DNA of 64,000 bases from PUPG01 sp041686485 (GTDB taxonomy: Bacteria; Bacteroidota; Bacteroidia; Bacteroidales; UBA7960), in contig JAWLDT010000001.1 of NCBI GenBank assembly GCA_041686485.1, forward strand, positions 41,826 through 105,825. The letters are read 5' to 3'. Positions 34,497 to 43,824 of this stretch are shown in pieces (position 1 is the stretch's first letter; each line of letters begins with the position of its first letter). Below the pieces are notes generated by a model. The model was given only the letters and a program-made list of their open reading frames with translations. It did no database searches and was not told where the DNA came from. A program made the translations under genes and the position numbers.

Positions 34497-37424
34497 TCAC
34501 CTGGCCTTAAGGCTGTGAAAAAGAACGTCTGCCGGATGCATGGCTTTACGGCCGGTGCCGTCCAGGATCTGCTGCCGGCAGCTGGTTCCTGAGGCCACAA
34601 TGAGTGCCTCTTTTTCTGCTTTACGAATAGCCGGGAATAGCGACAATTCGCCGATTTGCATACTTATTTCATAATGGTTTTTTTCATAACCAAAAGCACC
34701 GGCCATACCACAACATCCGCATTCTATTTTTTCAACGCTGGCATTCTCCAACATAGACAGCATTTGCACGGCATGATCCGTTGATGAAAGTGCCTTCTGA
34801 TAACAGTGGCTGTGCAGGTATATTTTCTGATGACCGCCATTGAAGACGGTGGTGTCTATCCGGTTATCTGCATGTGCAGCGGACAGAAATTCTTCCACCG
34901 TAAAACTGTTTTTCGCAAGTTTTTGGGCTTGCTCCTGCAACTCATCTGAGACAATATCCGGGTATTCATCACGGAAAGTTAAAATGGCTGAAGGTTCAAT
35001 GCCGATAAGTGGCCGGTTACCGTTTATATGGGATGACAGTGACCTGACATTGGTGTTGGCTATTTTTGCCGCTTTCTTAAGCAGTCCTTTGGAGAAACAG
35101 GCCCGGCCACTTTCTGAGTGTTTGGGCATTTCAATGCGGTATCCCAGGCGATGCAACAGGAGTATAGTATTAATCCCTGTTTGTGTGTCATTGTAATTGG
35201 TAAATTCATCACAAAACAGGATGACGGTATGATCCGGATCTTTGCCATCATTCAGTTCTGGCAGGTTCGTTCTTGCCCATCGCCTGAGGCTTTGTTTCTG
35301 CAATAGCGGGAGGTCCCTGTTCTTTGTGAAGCCCAGGGTTGTTTTGATCAGAGAAGCGGTTATGCTGTTTCTGGCAAAAAAGTTATACACGGGCGGAAAC
35401 AGGCTACCCAGCCGGTTGAGCCGTGCATAAGCTCCGATGACGCTTGCCCGGAATGGTGTCCCGTTGGTATCATAGTATTGTTGTAAGGTTTCCCCCTTGT
35501 ATTTTCCCATGTCGACGCTGGATGGGCATTCGGCTTTACATCCTTTGCATGACAGGCACAGGTCAAGAACCTGTAAAAGCTCGGGATGGTTAAAGGGGTT
35601 TTTTTTGTCAGAATGGGTGATCATTTCCCGAAGGAGGTTGGCACGTCCGCGGGTGCTGTCTGTTTCATTCAGTGTGGCATGATAAGATGGGCACATAACG
35701 CCGCCGGATTCGGGTGATTTGCGGCAGTCGCCGGATCCGTTGCATTGCTCCACCGCCCGTAAAAAGCCCCTGGTGTGGCTAAAATCAAAATAGGTGTTGC
35801 ACATTTTTTCTGCTACGTCAGGCTCATAGCGTAATGCGGTTTTGATGGAACGGGCATCGGTAATTTTTCCGGGGTTCATGATGTTCATAGGATCCCAGGT
35901 GGCTTTAACCTGTTTCAACATATCCACATTTTTCTGCCCAAGGAATGCTGGCAGGAATGGCGCTCTTAACCTTCCATCACCATGTTCGCCACTCAGTGAG
36001 CCCCTGTATTTCTTAACCAGGCGGGCAGTTCCTTTGGCGACCTTCTCAAATCGCTCTACATCATGTGAGTCTTTCAAGTTGAGAACAGGTCGCATGTGCA
36101 ACTCCCCGCTGCCTATGTGGGCGAAAAAAACACGACGGAGGTTCAGCTGGTCAAGGAGTTGCCTGACCTCGGTGATAAAGTCCGGGAGGGCCTCCACGTG
36201 AACAGCCGTATCTTCAATGACCGCCACCGGTTTGGCATCGCCGGGCATATTCGACAGGACACCGAGACCTGCCTTTCGCAATGCCCATACTTTGTTGATA
36301 TCATCCCCGGTAATCAACGGAAAATGATAACCCAGGTTTTTTTCACGCAATTGGGCTTCCATGTCCCCCGCCCGCTGTCTGATCTCTTCCCCTGACGCTC
36401 CGGTAAATTCTACAACCAGAATGGCCCCCGGGTCACCTTTGATAAAAAAACGGTTTTGCGACTGGGAGATATTGTTTTCGGTGCATTTCAAGATGTGACC
36501 GTCGATCAGCTCCACCGCCGCAGGCTTGTATTTCAGTGCAATGATGTTCGCCTGGAGGGTTTCGTCCAGGTCGTTTAGATGAACACACACCAGGGCTTTT
36601 TCTGCCGGAGGCAGTGGCACCAGGTTTAACTTTATCTCCTCATACAGGGCAAGTGTGCCCTCTGCACCACATAGAAGTTTGCAAAAATTAAACGGCTCAT
36701 CTCCGCCAAATACGTCGGCATGAAGCAGCAAATCGATTGCATATCCTGTATTCCTTCTGTTGATACGGGGGTCGGGAAAATGTGTTTTTATCTCTTTTTG
36801 ATTCTGCGGCTCCGACAGCATCTCGTAGAGTTGACGGTATATTTTATTTTCCAGCCTGTCGCCTTTACATTTATCTTGAAAAGTCTCTTTGTCTGTTGGA
36901 CCAAAATGAACGGTAGTCCCATCCGTCAGAATGGCTTTGATTTCCAGTGTGTGATCGCGGGTACTGCCATAGATCAGTGAATGTGAGCCACAGGCGTTGT
37001 TGGCCACCATGCCGCCGATCATACAACGGTTACTGGTAGAGGTCTCCGGGCCAAAGAACAGGCCATGAGGTGCCAGATAGCGGTTAAGGTCATCGAGGAT
37101 AACCCCCGGTTGTACCCTGACCCACCGTTCTTCCGTATTCAGCTCCAGGATCTTGTTCATGTACCGGGAAAAGTCAACCACCAACCCTTTACCCACTACT
37201 TGTCCGGCCAGTGAAGTACCTGCCGCGCGGGGTATCAATGGTATATGATTTTCATTACAGAAGGATATGATTTTTTTCATGTCTTCCGGGCCGGCCGGCC
37301 GGCATACTCCGGAAGGTACTTCGCGAAAGACGGAGGCATCTGTCGCATACAACAGCCGCCATGTCTTGTCCTCAAAAAAATCACCGGTCAATTGCCGTTT
37401 CAATGATTCGAAATCTGTTTTCAT
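34497..37424 (-). CDS. FAD-linked oxidase / Fe-S oxidoreductase fusion (D-lactate dehydrogenase-like)
   Basis: A 975-residue protein joining a GlcD-type flavoprotein to a GlpC-type iron-sulfur part. The FAD-binding domain (about residues 20-230) has 'IPLIPRAAGTSLAGQVVGKG' and 'NACGSHSLIYGSTRDHTLEI'. The FAD oxidase C-terminal domain follows with 'GEHGDGRLRAPFLP'. A 4Fe-4S block 'CLSCKGCKAECPSSVDM' lies near residue 630, and the cysteine-rich CCG block 'ECGCCGMAGAFGYEK' near the end. Relatives oxidise D-lactate or D-2-hydroxyglutarate (YdiJ) and pass electrons to the respiratory chain; which substrate applies here is open. It lies 17 bp downstream of the EEP-family gene. Confidence 0.88.
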   Translation of the reverse strand: MKTDFESLKRQLTGDFFEDKTWRLLYATDASVFREVPSGVCRPAGPEDMKKIISFCNENHIPLIPRAAGTSLAGQVVGKGLVVDFSRYMNKILELNTEERWVRVQPGVILDDLNRYLAPHGLFFGPETSTSNRCMIGGMVANNACGSHSLIYGSTRDHTLEIKAILTDGTTVHFGPTDKETFQDKCKGDRLENKIYRQLYEMLSEPQNQKEIKTHFPDPRINRRNTGYAIDLLLHADVFGGDEPFNFCKLLCGAEGTLALYEEIKLNLVPLPPAEKALVCVHLNDLDETLQANIIALKYKPAAVELIDGHILKCTENNISQSQNRFFIKGDPGAILVVEFTGASGEEIRQRAGDMEAQLREKNLGYHFPLITGDDINKVWALRKAGLGVLSNMPGDAKPVAVIEDTAVHVEALPDFITEVRQLLDQLNLRRVFFAHIGSGELHMRPVLNLKDSHDVERFEKVAKGTARLVKKYRGSLSGEHGDGRLRAPFLPAFLGQKNVDMLKQVKATWDPMNIMNPGKITDARSIKTALRYEPDVAEKMCNTYFDFSHTRGFLRAVEQCNGSGDCRKSPESGGVMCPSYHATLNETDSTRGRANLLREMITHSDKKNPFNHPELLQVLDLCLSCKGCKAECPSSVDMGKYKGETLQQYYDTNGTPFRASVIGAYARLNRLGSLFPPVYNFFARNSITASLIKTTLGFTKNRDLPLLQKQSLRRWARTNLPELNDGKDPDHTVILFCDEFTNYNDTQTGINTILLLHRLGYRIEMPKHSESGRACFSKGLLKKAAKIANTNVRSLSSHINGNRPLIGIEPSAILTFRDEYPDIVSDELQEQAQKLAKNSFTVEEFLSAAHADNRIDTTVFNGGHQKIYLHSHCYQKALSSTDHAVQMLSMLENASVEKIECGCCGMAGAFGYEKNHYEISMQIGELSLFPAIRKAEKEALIVASGTSCRQQILDGTGRKAMHPADVLFHSLKAR

Positions 37425-37441
37425 AGTTGTTGGTTATTTGA

Positions 37442-38536
37442 TTATTCTGTCCCCCTGCCGGTTAATCCTGACAGGTGGAACATTGCCTGTACCGGATTAT
37501 GGTCTGCATGTTTAAAATCCAATTGAATGCCATGCACTTCCAGGGGTTCGATATTTGGAGAAGCGATAAAAAAGTCGATCAGCGTCGTGGGCGTGGTGTC
37601 AGGGCTGTAAGGGCTCTGCAAACGCCGGTTTGTTGGTGTTCTTGAATCATAAATAAAATGCCAGCCGGCCAGGAAGTCGTCCGGGATGTACATCAGGTTT
37701 TCAGAATCAAACATATTGTTGCTGAATGCAGGTTCAAATCCGGGTGGACATTGGTTGTAATCCCCGCCCGCGATCACATAATTTCCTTTGTTGTATTCAT
37801 TGGTTAAGATCTCTTTCAGGAAAGCCATTTCCTTTTTCCGTAGTTGTCCATCATCGAAGGCAGAGTTATGGGTGTTGATGATCACCAGTTCTTTGCCTCC
37901 GCTGACCGGGTGCCTGCTCAGCAGGAAGCAGCGCTGCAGGTGAAACAGTTTCCCGGGCCATCGATAGCTGCCCGGATAACTGTAACGTTTAACTACTTCG
38001 GGCCGGTGACGGGAAGATGTCATCAAACCCGATTCTACCCGGCCCATAGGCGCATACCAGGGAAGTGGCACAAAGCGGACATCATAGTTCTTTCCAAAGG
38101 CATGGTTCGCATCCGGCAGGAGCGCAGCCAGCTGGTCTTCCATGCTGATATAATAGGAACGCCGTGAGCTACGATCAACTTCCTGAAAAAGGAAAACGTC
38201 TGTATCATCAAGCCCGCCGATAAGGTTGAGAATGGAATCCAGGTTTTCCTGTGTCCTGGCTTTGCTGGTTCGAACCTGTCTGCCGCCATCATAAAAAAAG
38301 TCCATATCATCTCCCAGACCTGCATAACCAAGGTTCCAGGTCAGCATGGTGAGGGTGTCTCCGGTGTGCAGCATATCAGGTTGGGATGTTTCGAATTGCG
38401 TTTCCTTTAGATCGGGATTGTACCAGGTTATTTGGGCATGCAGCAAGAAAAACAACAAAGCAATAACCAGCATGACCAGGGTTATCAGCAGTATCTTAAG
38501 CACTTTTTGCATAGAGAGTCTGGATTGCTTAGCCAA
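37442..38536 (-). CDS. Membrane-anchored endonuclease/exonuclease/phosphatase family protein
   Basis: A 364-residue protein with one N-terminal membrane anchor (about residues 11-31) and an EEP-fold domain outside. Metal and catalytic motifs are visible: 'LTMLTWNLGYAG' (Asn), 'VFLFQEVD' (Glu), 'VIAGGDYNQCPPGF' (Asp/Asn) and 'LDFKHADHNPVQAMF' (Asp-His). The family includes nucleases, phosphodiesterases and sphingomyelinases, and the substrate is unknown. A second Met (MQKVLKILL, 38512) is an equally possible start. Confidence 0.82.
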   Translation of the reverse strand: MAKQSRLSMQKVLKILLITLVMLVIALLFFLLHAQITWYNPDLKETQFETSQPDMLHTGDTLTMLTWNLGYAGLGDDMDFFYDGGRQVRTSKARTQENLDSILNLIGGLDDTDVFLFQEVDRSSRRSYYISMEDQLAALLPDANHAFGKNYDVRFVPLPWYAPMGRVESGLMTSSRHRPEVVKRYSYPGSYRWPGKLFHLQRCFLLSRHPVSGGKELVIINTHNSAFDDGQLRKKEMAFLKEILTNEYNKGNYVIAGGDYNQCPPGFEPAFSNNMFDSENLMYIPDDFLAGWHFIYDSRTPTNRRLQSPYSPDTTPTTLIDFFIASPNIEPLEVHGIQLDFKHADHNPVQAMFHLSGLTGRGTE

Positions 38537-38572
38537 AGTTAGTATTTTTTTTGCGGAAGGGTTGATGATAAG

Positions 38573-38604
38573 TTGTAACCACTGTTTGATGTTATGTATC
38601 TTTG
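38573..38604 (+). promoter_or_regulatory. Promoter of the LolD-like gene
   Basis: TTG (38573-38575), 21 bp spacer, TATCTTTG (38597-38604). Its position overlaps the in-frame ATG at 38602 and so argues for translation from 38647. Confidence 0.6.
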
Positions 38605-38646
38605 TACTTTAGTCGCTTGAAAAACATAGAAACAAAAAGACCTGCC

Positions 38647-39297
38647 ATGATCGTTGCAGAGAACATTTATAAGTCATATGGTGACCTTGAGGTATTGAAA
38701 GGGATCAACCTGGAGATAAAAAAGGGGGAGATTGTTTCTATCGTTGGGGCTTCCGGAGCTGGTAAAACCACCCTGCTGCATATTCTCGGCACCCTGGATC
38801 AGTATGACAAAGGACGTGTTGTCATTGACGGGACCAACACCCGTGAACTGGGTGACCGGCAGCTGTCTGCATTTCGAAACCGGCACATTGGGTTTGTGTT
38901 TCAGTTTCATCATCTGTTGCCTGAGTTTACCGCGTTGGAAAATGTCTGTATTCCTGCTTTCATTGCCGGTACCGGACGGAAAGAAGCCGAGGCCCGTGGC
39001 CTGGAGTTGCTGGCTATCCTGGGCCTTGCCGAACGTATGGACCATAAACCGTCAGCCCTGAGTGGGGGAGAGCAGCAACGCGTGGCAGTGGCAAGGGCAT
39101 TGATTAATGATCCGGTGGTGGTGCTGGCCGATGAACCCAGCGGGAACCTCGACTCTGCAGCGTCCGGAGAGTTACACCAGCTGTTTTTTACCCTGCGCGA
39201 TAAAATGGACCAGACCTTTGTGATTGCCACCCATAACGATGCACTGGCTGATATGGCTGACAGGAAGCTCAGCATTTTTGACGGGATCATTCCTTAA
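38647..39297 (+). CDS. lolD: ABC transporter ATPase, LolD/MacB type
   Basis: A 216-residue ATPase. Walker A 'GASGAGKTTLLHILGTLD', Q-loop 'FVFQFHHLLPEFTALENV', signature 'LSGGEQQRVAVARALIND' and Walker B 'VVLADEPSGNLDS' are complete. Sequence style is that of LolD, which powers release of lipoproteins from the inner membrane, or of MacB-type exporters. No permease gene is adjacent, so the partner is elsewhere. Start 38647 (MIVAENIYKSYG) is supported by the promoter. The last 11 bp overlap the end of ligA on the other strand. Confidence 0.85.
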   Translation: MIVAENIYKSYGDLEVLKGINLEIKKGEIVSIVGASGAGKTTLLHILGTLDQYDKGRVVIDGTNTRELGDRQLSAFRNRHIGFVFQFHHLLPEFTALENVCIPAFIAGTGRKEAEARGLELLAILGLAERMDHKPSALSGGEQQRVAVARALINDPVVVLADEPSGNLDSAASGELHQLFFTLRDKMDQTFVIATHNDALADMADRKLSIFDGIIP

Positions 39298-41332
39298 GCA
39301 TGTCCTGAAGCTCATTTTCGCTAATAACGGGAATATTCAGGGTTTCCGCTTTTTTCCGCTTTTCCGGACCCATGTTGTCACCAGCTACCAAATAATCTGT
39401 TTTGGAGGATACGCTGCTTTTCACTTCACCCCCGTTGTCTTCAATCATTTTTTTGATCTCATCACGTGAAAATTGATGAAACACGCCTGACACAACAAAT
39501 GATTTTCCATCAAGCGTCGTTTTCTGTGATGGTTCTTCCTCTGTTTGCATCTTTAAGCCGGCATCCTTTAAACGCTGAATGATCTGTTTGTTATCCGGGT
39601 TATCGAAAAAGTCGCGGATGCTGGCGGCCATGACCTCGCCTATCTCATCCACCGCCAGTAATTCCTCCCTGGAAGCATTCATCAGCCGGTCGATACTGCC
39701 AAAATGGCGCGCAAGCTTTTTGGCCATCGTTTCACCCAGATGCCGGATGCCCAGTGCATACAGTACACGTTCAAAAGGGACCTGTTTTGATGCTTCAATG
39801 GCCGCCAGGAGGTTTTGCGTTGTTTTTTCCCTGAAGCTGACTTTCCTCTCCTTGTGGGTCTCCGGGTCTTTGATCGTTTTTTCCAGACCAATAAGGTCCT
39901 TATAATGCAGGTCGTAAAGATCAGCAGGGTTTTGGATCTTGTTTTTGTTAATCAGCAGTTCCGTACGTCCTTCCCCGAGGCCGTCAATATTCATGGCCCG
40001 TCGACTGATAAAATGTGCGATCTTTCCACGTACCTGAGGCGGGCAGGCATGGCTGTTTGGACAAAAGTGGATGGCCTCTTCAGGGAGTTTTTGTAATTGA
40101 CTGCCACATTCCGGGCAATGGGTGATAAAACGGAACTTCTCAGCCTTGTTTGACCGTTCTGTAACGTCAACACCCACGATCTTCGGAATGATATCGCCAC
40201 CTTTTTCTACATAAACCATATCATCTTTATGAAGATCCAGCTCATCCATCTTGTCAGCATTATAGAGGGATGCTCTTTTTACGGTGGTACCGGCCAGGGT
40301 GACCGGTTCCAGAATGGCTACCGGGGTAACGGCACCGGTTCGACCGACCTGGTATTGCACATCTGATAGCCTGGTGATCGCTTGTTCTGCCTTAAACTTA
40401 TAGGAGATAGCCCAGCGTGGAAATTTGCTGGTAAAACCCAGGGCCTGCTGTTGGGCAAAACTGTTCACTTTGATTACAACACCGTCAATATCGTAGGGCA
40501 GGTTTGCCCGCTCATGTTCAGCCGACTCTATATAACGGAAAACCGCGTCAATGTCCGGACATTTTTGGGTGTGTCCGGATACTTTAAAACCCCAGGATTG
40601 TATTGCCTGTAGACTTTCCCAATGCGTTTTAAATCCCGGATCTTCTCCGAGTACGCGGTAGATGAAACAATCGAGGTGCCTTTTGGCCACCAGGGCGGAA
40701 TCCTGGAGCTTTAAGCTGCCTGCCGCCGCATTTCTGGGATTGGCAAACGGCGTATCACCTCTGTTGGCTTTTTCCTCGTTAAGCTTAAGAAAACTCTTAT
40801 GGGGCATATATATTTCACCGCGTACCTCGAAAAACGCCGGAAGGCCTTCCTGGTCGAGTGACAGGGGAATGCTTCCGATCGTTTTCACGTTGTTGGTAAC
40901 ATCGTCTCCCTGAACACCGTCGCCACGCGTGACAGCTCTTTGTAACAAACCATTCTCATAACTCAACCCTATGGCGACTCCGTCGAACTTCAGTTCGCAC
41001 ACATACTCGTAAGGTTCATCCAGGGCCTTCGACACGCGGTTATCAAATGCCTTTAGCTCCTCTATGTTATAAGTGTTACTGAGCGACAACATCGGATAGG
41101 TATGTGTTACCGTTGGGAAATACCGGGTAACCTGTCCACCCACACGCTGGCTGGGTGAATTGCTGTCGGATAGCTCGGGAAAAGATTTTTCAAGGGCTAT
41201 GAGCTCTTCCATGAGCTTGTCATATTCATAATCGCTGATTGAAGGATCGGCCAGTACATAATACCGGTAATTATGTTTGTTGATAAGCTGTCGGAGTTGT
41301 TTGACGCGCTCTCTGGCTTCATTTAGTTTCAT
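39287..41332 (-). CDS. ligA: NAD-dependent DNA ligase
   Basis: A 681-residue enzyme that seals nicks in replication and repair. The adenylation domain has the AMP-accepting lysine K115 in 'CELKFDGVAIG'. After it come the OB fold, a four-cysteine zinc site ('HCPECGSQL' and 'CPNSHACP'), helix-hairpin-helix motifs and a C-terminal BRCT domain ('LDGKSFVVSGVFHQFSRDEI'). Intact and of usual length. Confidence 0.97.
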   Translation of the reverse strand: MKLNEARERVKQLRQLINKHNYRYYVLADPSISDYEYDKLMEELIALEKSFPELSDSNSPSQRVGGQVTRYFPTVTHTYPMLSLSNTYNIEELKAFDNRVSKALDEPYEYVCELKFDGVAIGLSYENGLLQRAVTRGDGVQGDDVTNNVKTIGSIPLSLDQEGLPAFFEVRGEIYMPHKSFLKLNEEKANRGDTPFANPRNAAAGSLKLQDSALVAKRHLDCFIYRVLGEDPGFKTHWESLQAIQSWGFKVSGHTQKCPDIDAVFRYIESAEHERANLPYDIDGVVIKVNSFAQQQALGFTSKFPRWAISYKFKAEQAITRLSDVQYQVGRTGAVTPVAILEPVTLAGTTVKRASLYNADKMDELDLHKDDMVYVEKGGDIIPKIVGVDVTERSNKAEKFRFITHCPECGSQLQKLPEEAIHFCPNSHACPPQVRGKIAHFISRRAMNIDGLGEGRTELLINKNKIQNPADLYDLHYKDLIGLEKTIKDPETHKERKVSFREKTTQNLLAAIEASKQVPFERVLYALGIRHLGETMAKKLARHFGSIDRLMNASREELLAVDEIGEVMAASIRDFFDNPDNKQIIQRLKDAGLKMQTEEEPSQKTTLDGKSFVVSGVFHQFSRDEIKKMIEDNGGEVKSSVSSKTDYLVAGDNMGPEKRKKAETLNIPVISENELQDMLKE

Positions 41333-41439
41333 CTGTTTATAATTTTGTAAAAATTCCCAAATGTCGAAAGGTCTAAAACACTAAAAGGTAAGAAATTAAA
41401 GGTTCACGCTTCTCATTAATTACAGCATAAAAATAAAAT

Positions 41440-41464
41440 AAATGCCGGTAAAAGGCCGGCATTT
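41440..41464 (-). terminator. Intrinsic terminator after the second stress-protein gene
   Basis: The stem AAATGCCGG / CCGGCATTT is followed on the minus strand by ATTTTATTTTTA, 31 bp after the stop at 41495. Confidence 0.75.
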
Positions 41465-41494
41465 GTGTGGGATTTATTCAAAGGGATTACCCTG

Positions 41495-42346
41495 TCAGGC
41501 CCCACCGATTACTAAATGCAGGTTTTTGGTATTGATGAACATTACCGGAATTTGCTCAGGGTTATAAAGCACCCTTTCTTCTTCCCTGTTAAACGGGTTA
41601 CAGGTCAGTTTATCCGGATCAGAAGAAATCATAATGGCATCGGCATTGTTTTCTTTTGCAAACTCAACCACTTGTCTGCAAAAGGAACCACGTGGTTTGG
41701 CACAATTGGAAGAGTAAGGAACGTTGTTATGCTCCAGAATCTCTACAACCTGTTTGAGATCGGCATTAAGCTTGCGGTCGGTATATTTGTCACCATAGTT
41801 GTCAACAAGCAGATCAAAATGAGAGCCGGCTGCCTGATGTAAGATTTTGGCCCATTTTACTTTCTGTTTTGAACCAAGTTGCAGGTCAAGCGGGTAAACG
41901 ATCCGTTTGTAGCTAACATCGCCGGCCGGTTTCTGGACAACAACGACGGGTACCGAAGAACGTTTGATCAGCTTCAGGGCAAAACTGCCAGTAATGCATT
42001 GTAACCCTCTTTTCCCATGCGTTCCTAAAAAATGTAGCAAAACATCATTGTCACGTTCGGTTTCTGCGATGATGTTAAAAAGCTTGCCCTTCTTCACCAG
42101 TGGTATAGCATCTATTCCGTACTTCATCTGCATCTCGCTCGCAGTGGACTCAAGCTTTTCGTTGATATAACTTTCGGGTTTTTTCTCTTTCTTGAGCATC
42201 CTTTGGGTATACTTATCCGGAACATGCAGGATAAGCAGTTTGCTGTTTAGTACTCTCGCCATAACGGCAGCATTGTCTATGGCATAGTCACTAATCTTTG
42301 TGAAGTCAGTTGTTACAAGAACGGGCTGATTGCCGGGGAAATCCAT
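41495..42346 (-). CDS. Universal stress protein, two UspA domains
   Basis: A 283-residue protein with two UspA-like halves. The first has 'VLVTTDFTKISDYAIDNAAV' and 'HFLGTHGKRGLQCITGSFAL', the latter a good nucleotide-binding motif. The second ('YKRIVYPLDLQLGSKQKVKW', then 'DAIMISSDPDKLTCNPFN') lacks the glycine motif. The frame is open to 42457, but that extension is hydrophobic and unlike the family; MDFPGNQPVLVTT at 42346 is the fitting start. Likely ligand-responsive stress protein; partner unknown. Confidence 0.85.
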   Translation of the reverse strand: MDFPGNQPVLVTTDFTKISDYAIDNAAVMARVLNSKLLILHVPDKYTQRMLKKEKKPESYINEKLESTASEMQMKYGIDAIPLVKKGKLFNIIAETERDNDVLLHFLGTHGKRGLQCITGSFALKLIKRSSVPVVVVQKPAGDVSYKRIVYPLDLQLGSKQKVKWAKILHQAAGSHFDLLVDNYGDKYTDRKLNADLKQVVEILEHNNVPYSSNCAKPRGSFCRQVVEFAKENNADAIMISSDPDKLTCNPFNREEERVLYNPEQIPVMFINTKNLHLVIGGA

Positions 42347-42524
42347 GTTGTCGTTTTTGAAAAAACATGATGAAATGATCGTTAAACTTGGACAATTTAG
42401 AAAAAAAACATGAAACACCAAACTTTTCCCGGAATATATCCCTGTTTGTCTCATCAAATTTGCAGAAGAAAAGAGGGGAAACCGCGTGCAGTGAATGCTT
42501 GTAAACGGTTACCGGAAGTTGAAC

Positions 42525-43196
42525 TTACCGGAAAGGAACGCGATAGTAAATGCTATAATGTAGCATGAGGGATGTGGAGCCTCCGTTTTTTCCAAAACCA
42601 CCGATAAAATAGGGCTCCATGTCTGGATCTGACGTTCCCGCGAGAAGCAGGCGCCCCCGCAGACTCCATCCCAAAAAAAGGTTTCGCCACAGTTCCGTTT
42701 TTAGTCCAATGCCCGCTTCAAGCCAATGAGCCCGGTATCGGTCAGACTCGATAGATGTTTCATAATCACCCCAGAAGGGATCGTGGATAAGTATATAAGG
42801 TGCACGTTGCTCCAGGGTGCCGTATCCATAGCGTCCTGATACAAAAATACCCTCCTGGGAGGAATGCCCGGGAGGTTTGAATATGTTGAAATCCACACCC
42901 GCGCGAATGAACCTGCCTTCAGTCTGGTAGGTATGACTCTGTTTTTCGACGTCTACAGTCAACATACCTGCTTCAACCACACCAAATATATATTCCTGCC
43001 ATTCATAGTCAACAGATAGTTCTGCTGTCAGGGTTTCAGGTTCTACCAGTTTTCTGGCAAAACCTGACACATCGAAACCCAGCTTGACCGACGGGACGTA
43101 CAGGGTATCGTTCCCGTCAGTTTCATCACCGGCTGCCAGCAAGGGACTAATCACTATCACCAGTGTCAGGAAGAAAAACTTCAAGGTGTTCATCAA
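42525..43196 (-). CDS. DUF6048 family exported protein
   Basis: A 223-residue protein with a signal peptide (MMNTLKFFFLTLVIVISPLLAAG) and a body of alternating polar/hydrophobic strands ('LGFDVSGFARKLVEPETLTA', 'GVDFNIFKPPG', 'WLEAGIGLKTELWRNLFLGW'), as in an outer-membrane beta-barrel. It closes with 'YSIYYRVPFR', ending in an aromatic and Arg, near the usual barrel end signal. It pairs with the upstream DUF6452 lipoprotein gene, overlapping it by 50 bp. Function unknown; a barrel-lipoprotein complex is a reasonable guess. Confidence 0.7.
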   Translation of the reverse strand: MMNTLKFFFLTLVIVISPLLAAGDETDGNDTLYVPSVKLGFDVSGFARKLVEPETLTAELSVDYEWQEYIFGVVEAGMLTVDVEKQSHTYQTEGRFIRAGVDFNIFKPPGHSSQEGIFVSGRYGYGTLEQRAPYILIHDPFWGDYETSIESDRYRAHWLEAGIGLKTELWRNLFLGWSLRGRLLLAGTSDPDMEPYFIGGFGKNGGSTSLMLHYSIYYRVPFR

Positions 43197-43647
43197 AGGT
43201 GTTTGTTACGTAAGTATTTGATTCTGAAAGTGAAACAATATAATGTGTGGTATGGGTAATGTCTGTCAAATCAAAAAAAGTAGTGAATCCGCAATCTACC
43301 GACAAAAAAGTTGTTTCCCGCTCATAATGCAACAGGATGGTGTCTTTTGCATGAAAGAAATCCAGCACAAACCCGCATGAACCGGCAGACGGGTTGAGCG
43401 GTAGCTCTATGAGAGCTACGGAATACTCCGTTTCATAAATTGGCTGATCCGGCTTTTCCAGGGCATAGACACTAAGGGAGTCAACACCGCCCCATATCTC
43501 TTCTTCTTGTTGTCCTTCAAGGTAGAAACCAATTCGCAACTCATTGGCAGTCACATCTTCACACACCTCATTATCATCGCACGCGGTGAAGGTCAACAGC
43601 AGGCCGCAGAGAAGCAACAAAGATTTAAAGCGGAATAACGAACACAT
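43147..43647 (-). CDS. DUF6452 family lipoprotein
   Basis: A 166-residue predicted lipoprotein. Starting at MCSLFRFKSLLLLCGLLL it has a signal peptide with lipobox LTFTAC and mature end CDDNEVCED. 'ADEIWGGVDSLSVY'-like beta-rich sequence follows, with further cysteines (SAGSCGF, VDCGF) that may form disulfides. The frame is open to 43776, but that part lacks a signal peptide, so 43647 is preferred. It pairs with the DUF6048 gene, which starts inside its last 50 bp. Confidence 0.7.
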   Translation of the reverse strand: MCSLFRFKSLLLLCGLLLTFTACDDNEVCEDVTANELRIGFYLEGQQEEEIWGGVDSLSVYALEKPDQPIYETEYSVALIELPLNPSAGSCGFVLDFFHAKDTILLHYERETTFLSVDCGFTTFFDLTDITHTTHYIVSLSESNTYVTNTFDEHLEVFLPDTGDSD

Positions 43648-43824
43648 GTTTCGACAGGTTACATAAACATTTCCGATAATGATGCGGGCTATGACGACGG
43701 TCATGGATGTTACATTCCATACAGACAGTTTCCGTGTGATCATCATATGATTATTACAGGCATATTCTGGCTTCAACCGAATGATTGATACAAGCCGCAG
43801 GCAAAATTATGAAAAAAACCGGTA

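Noticed and set aside
42347..42457. N-terminal extension of the second stress protein
   Set aside because: Hydrophobic, Cys/Phe-rich sequence unlike the family; MDFPGNQPV at 42346 fits the domain start.
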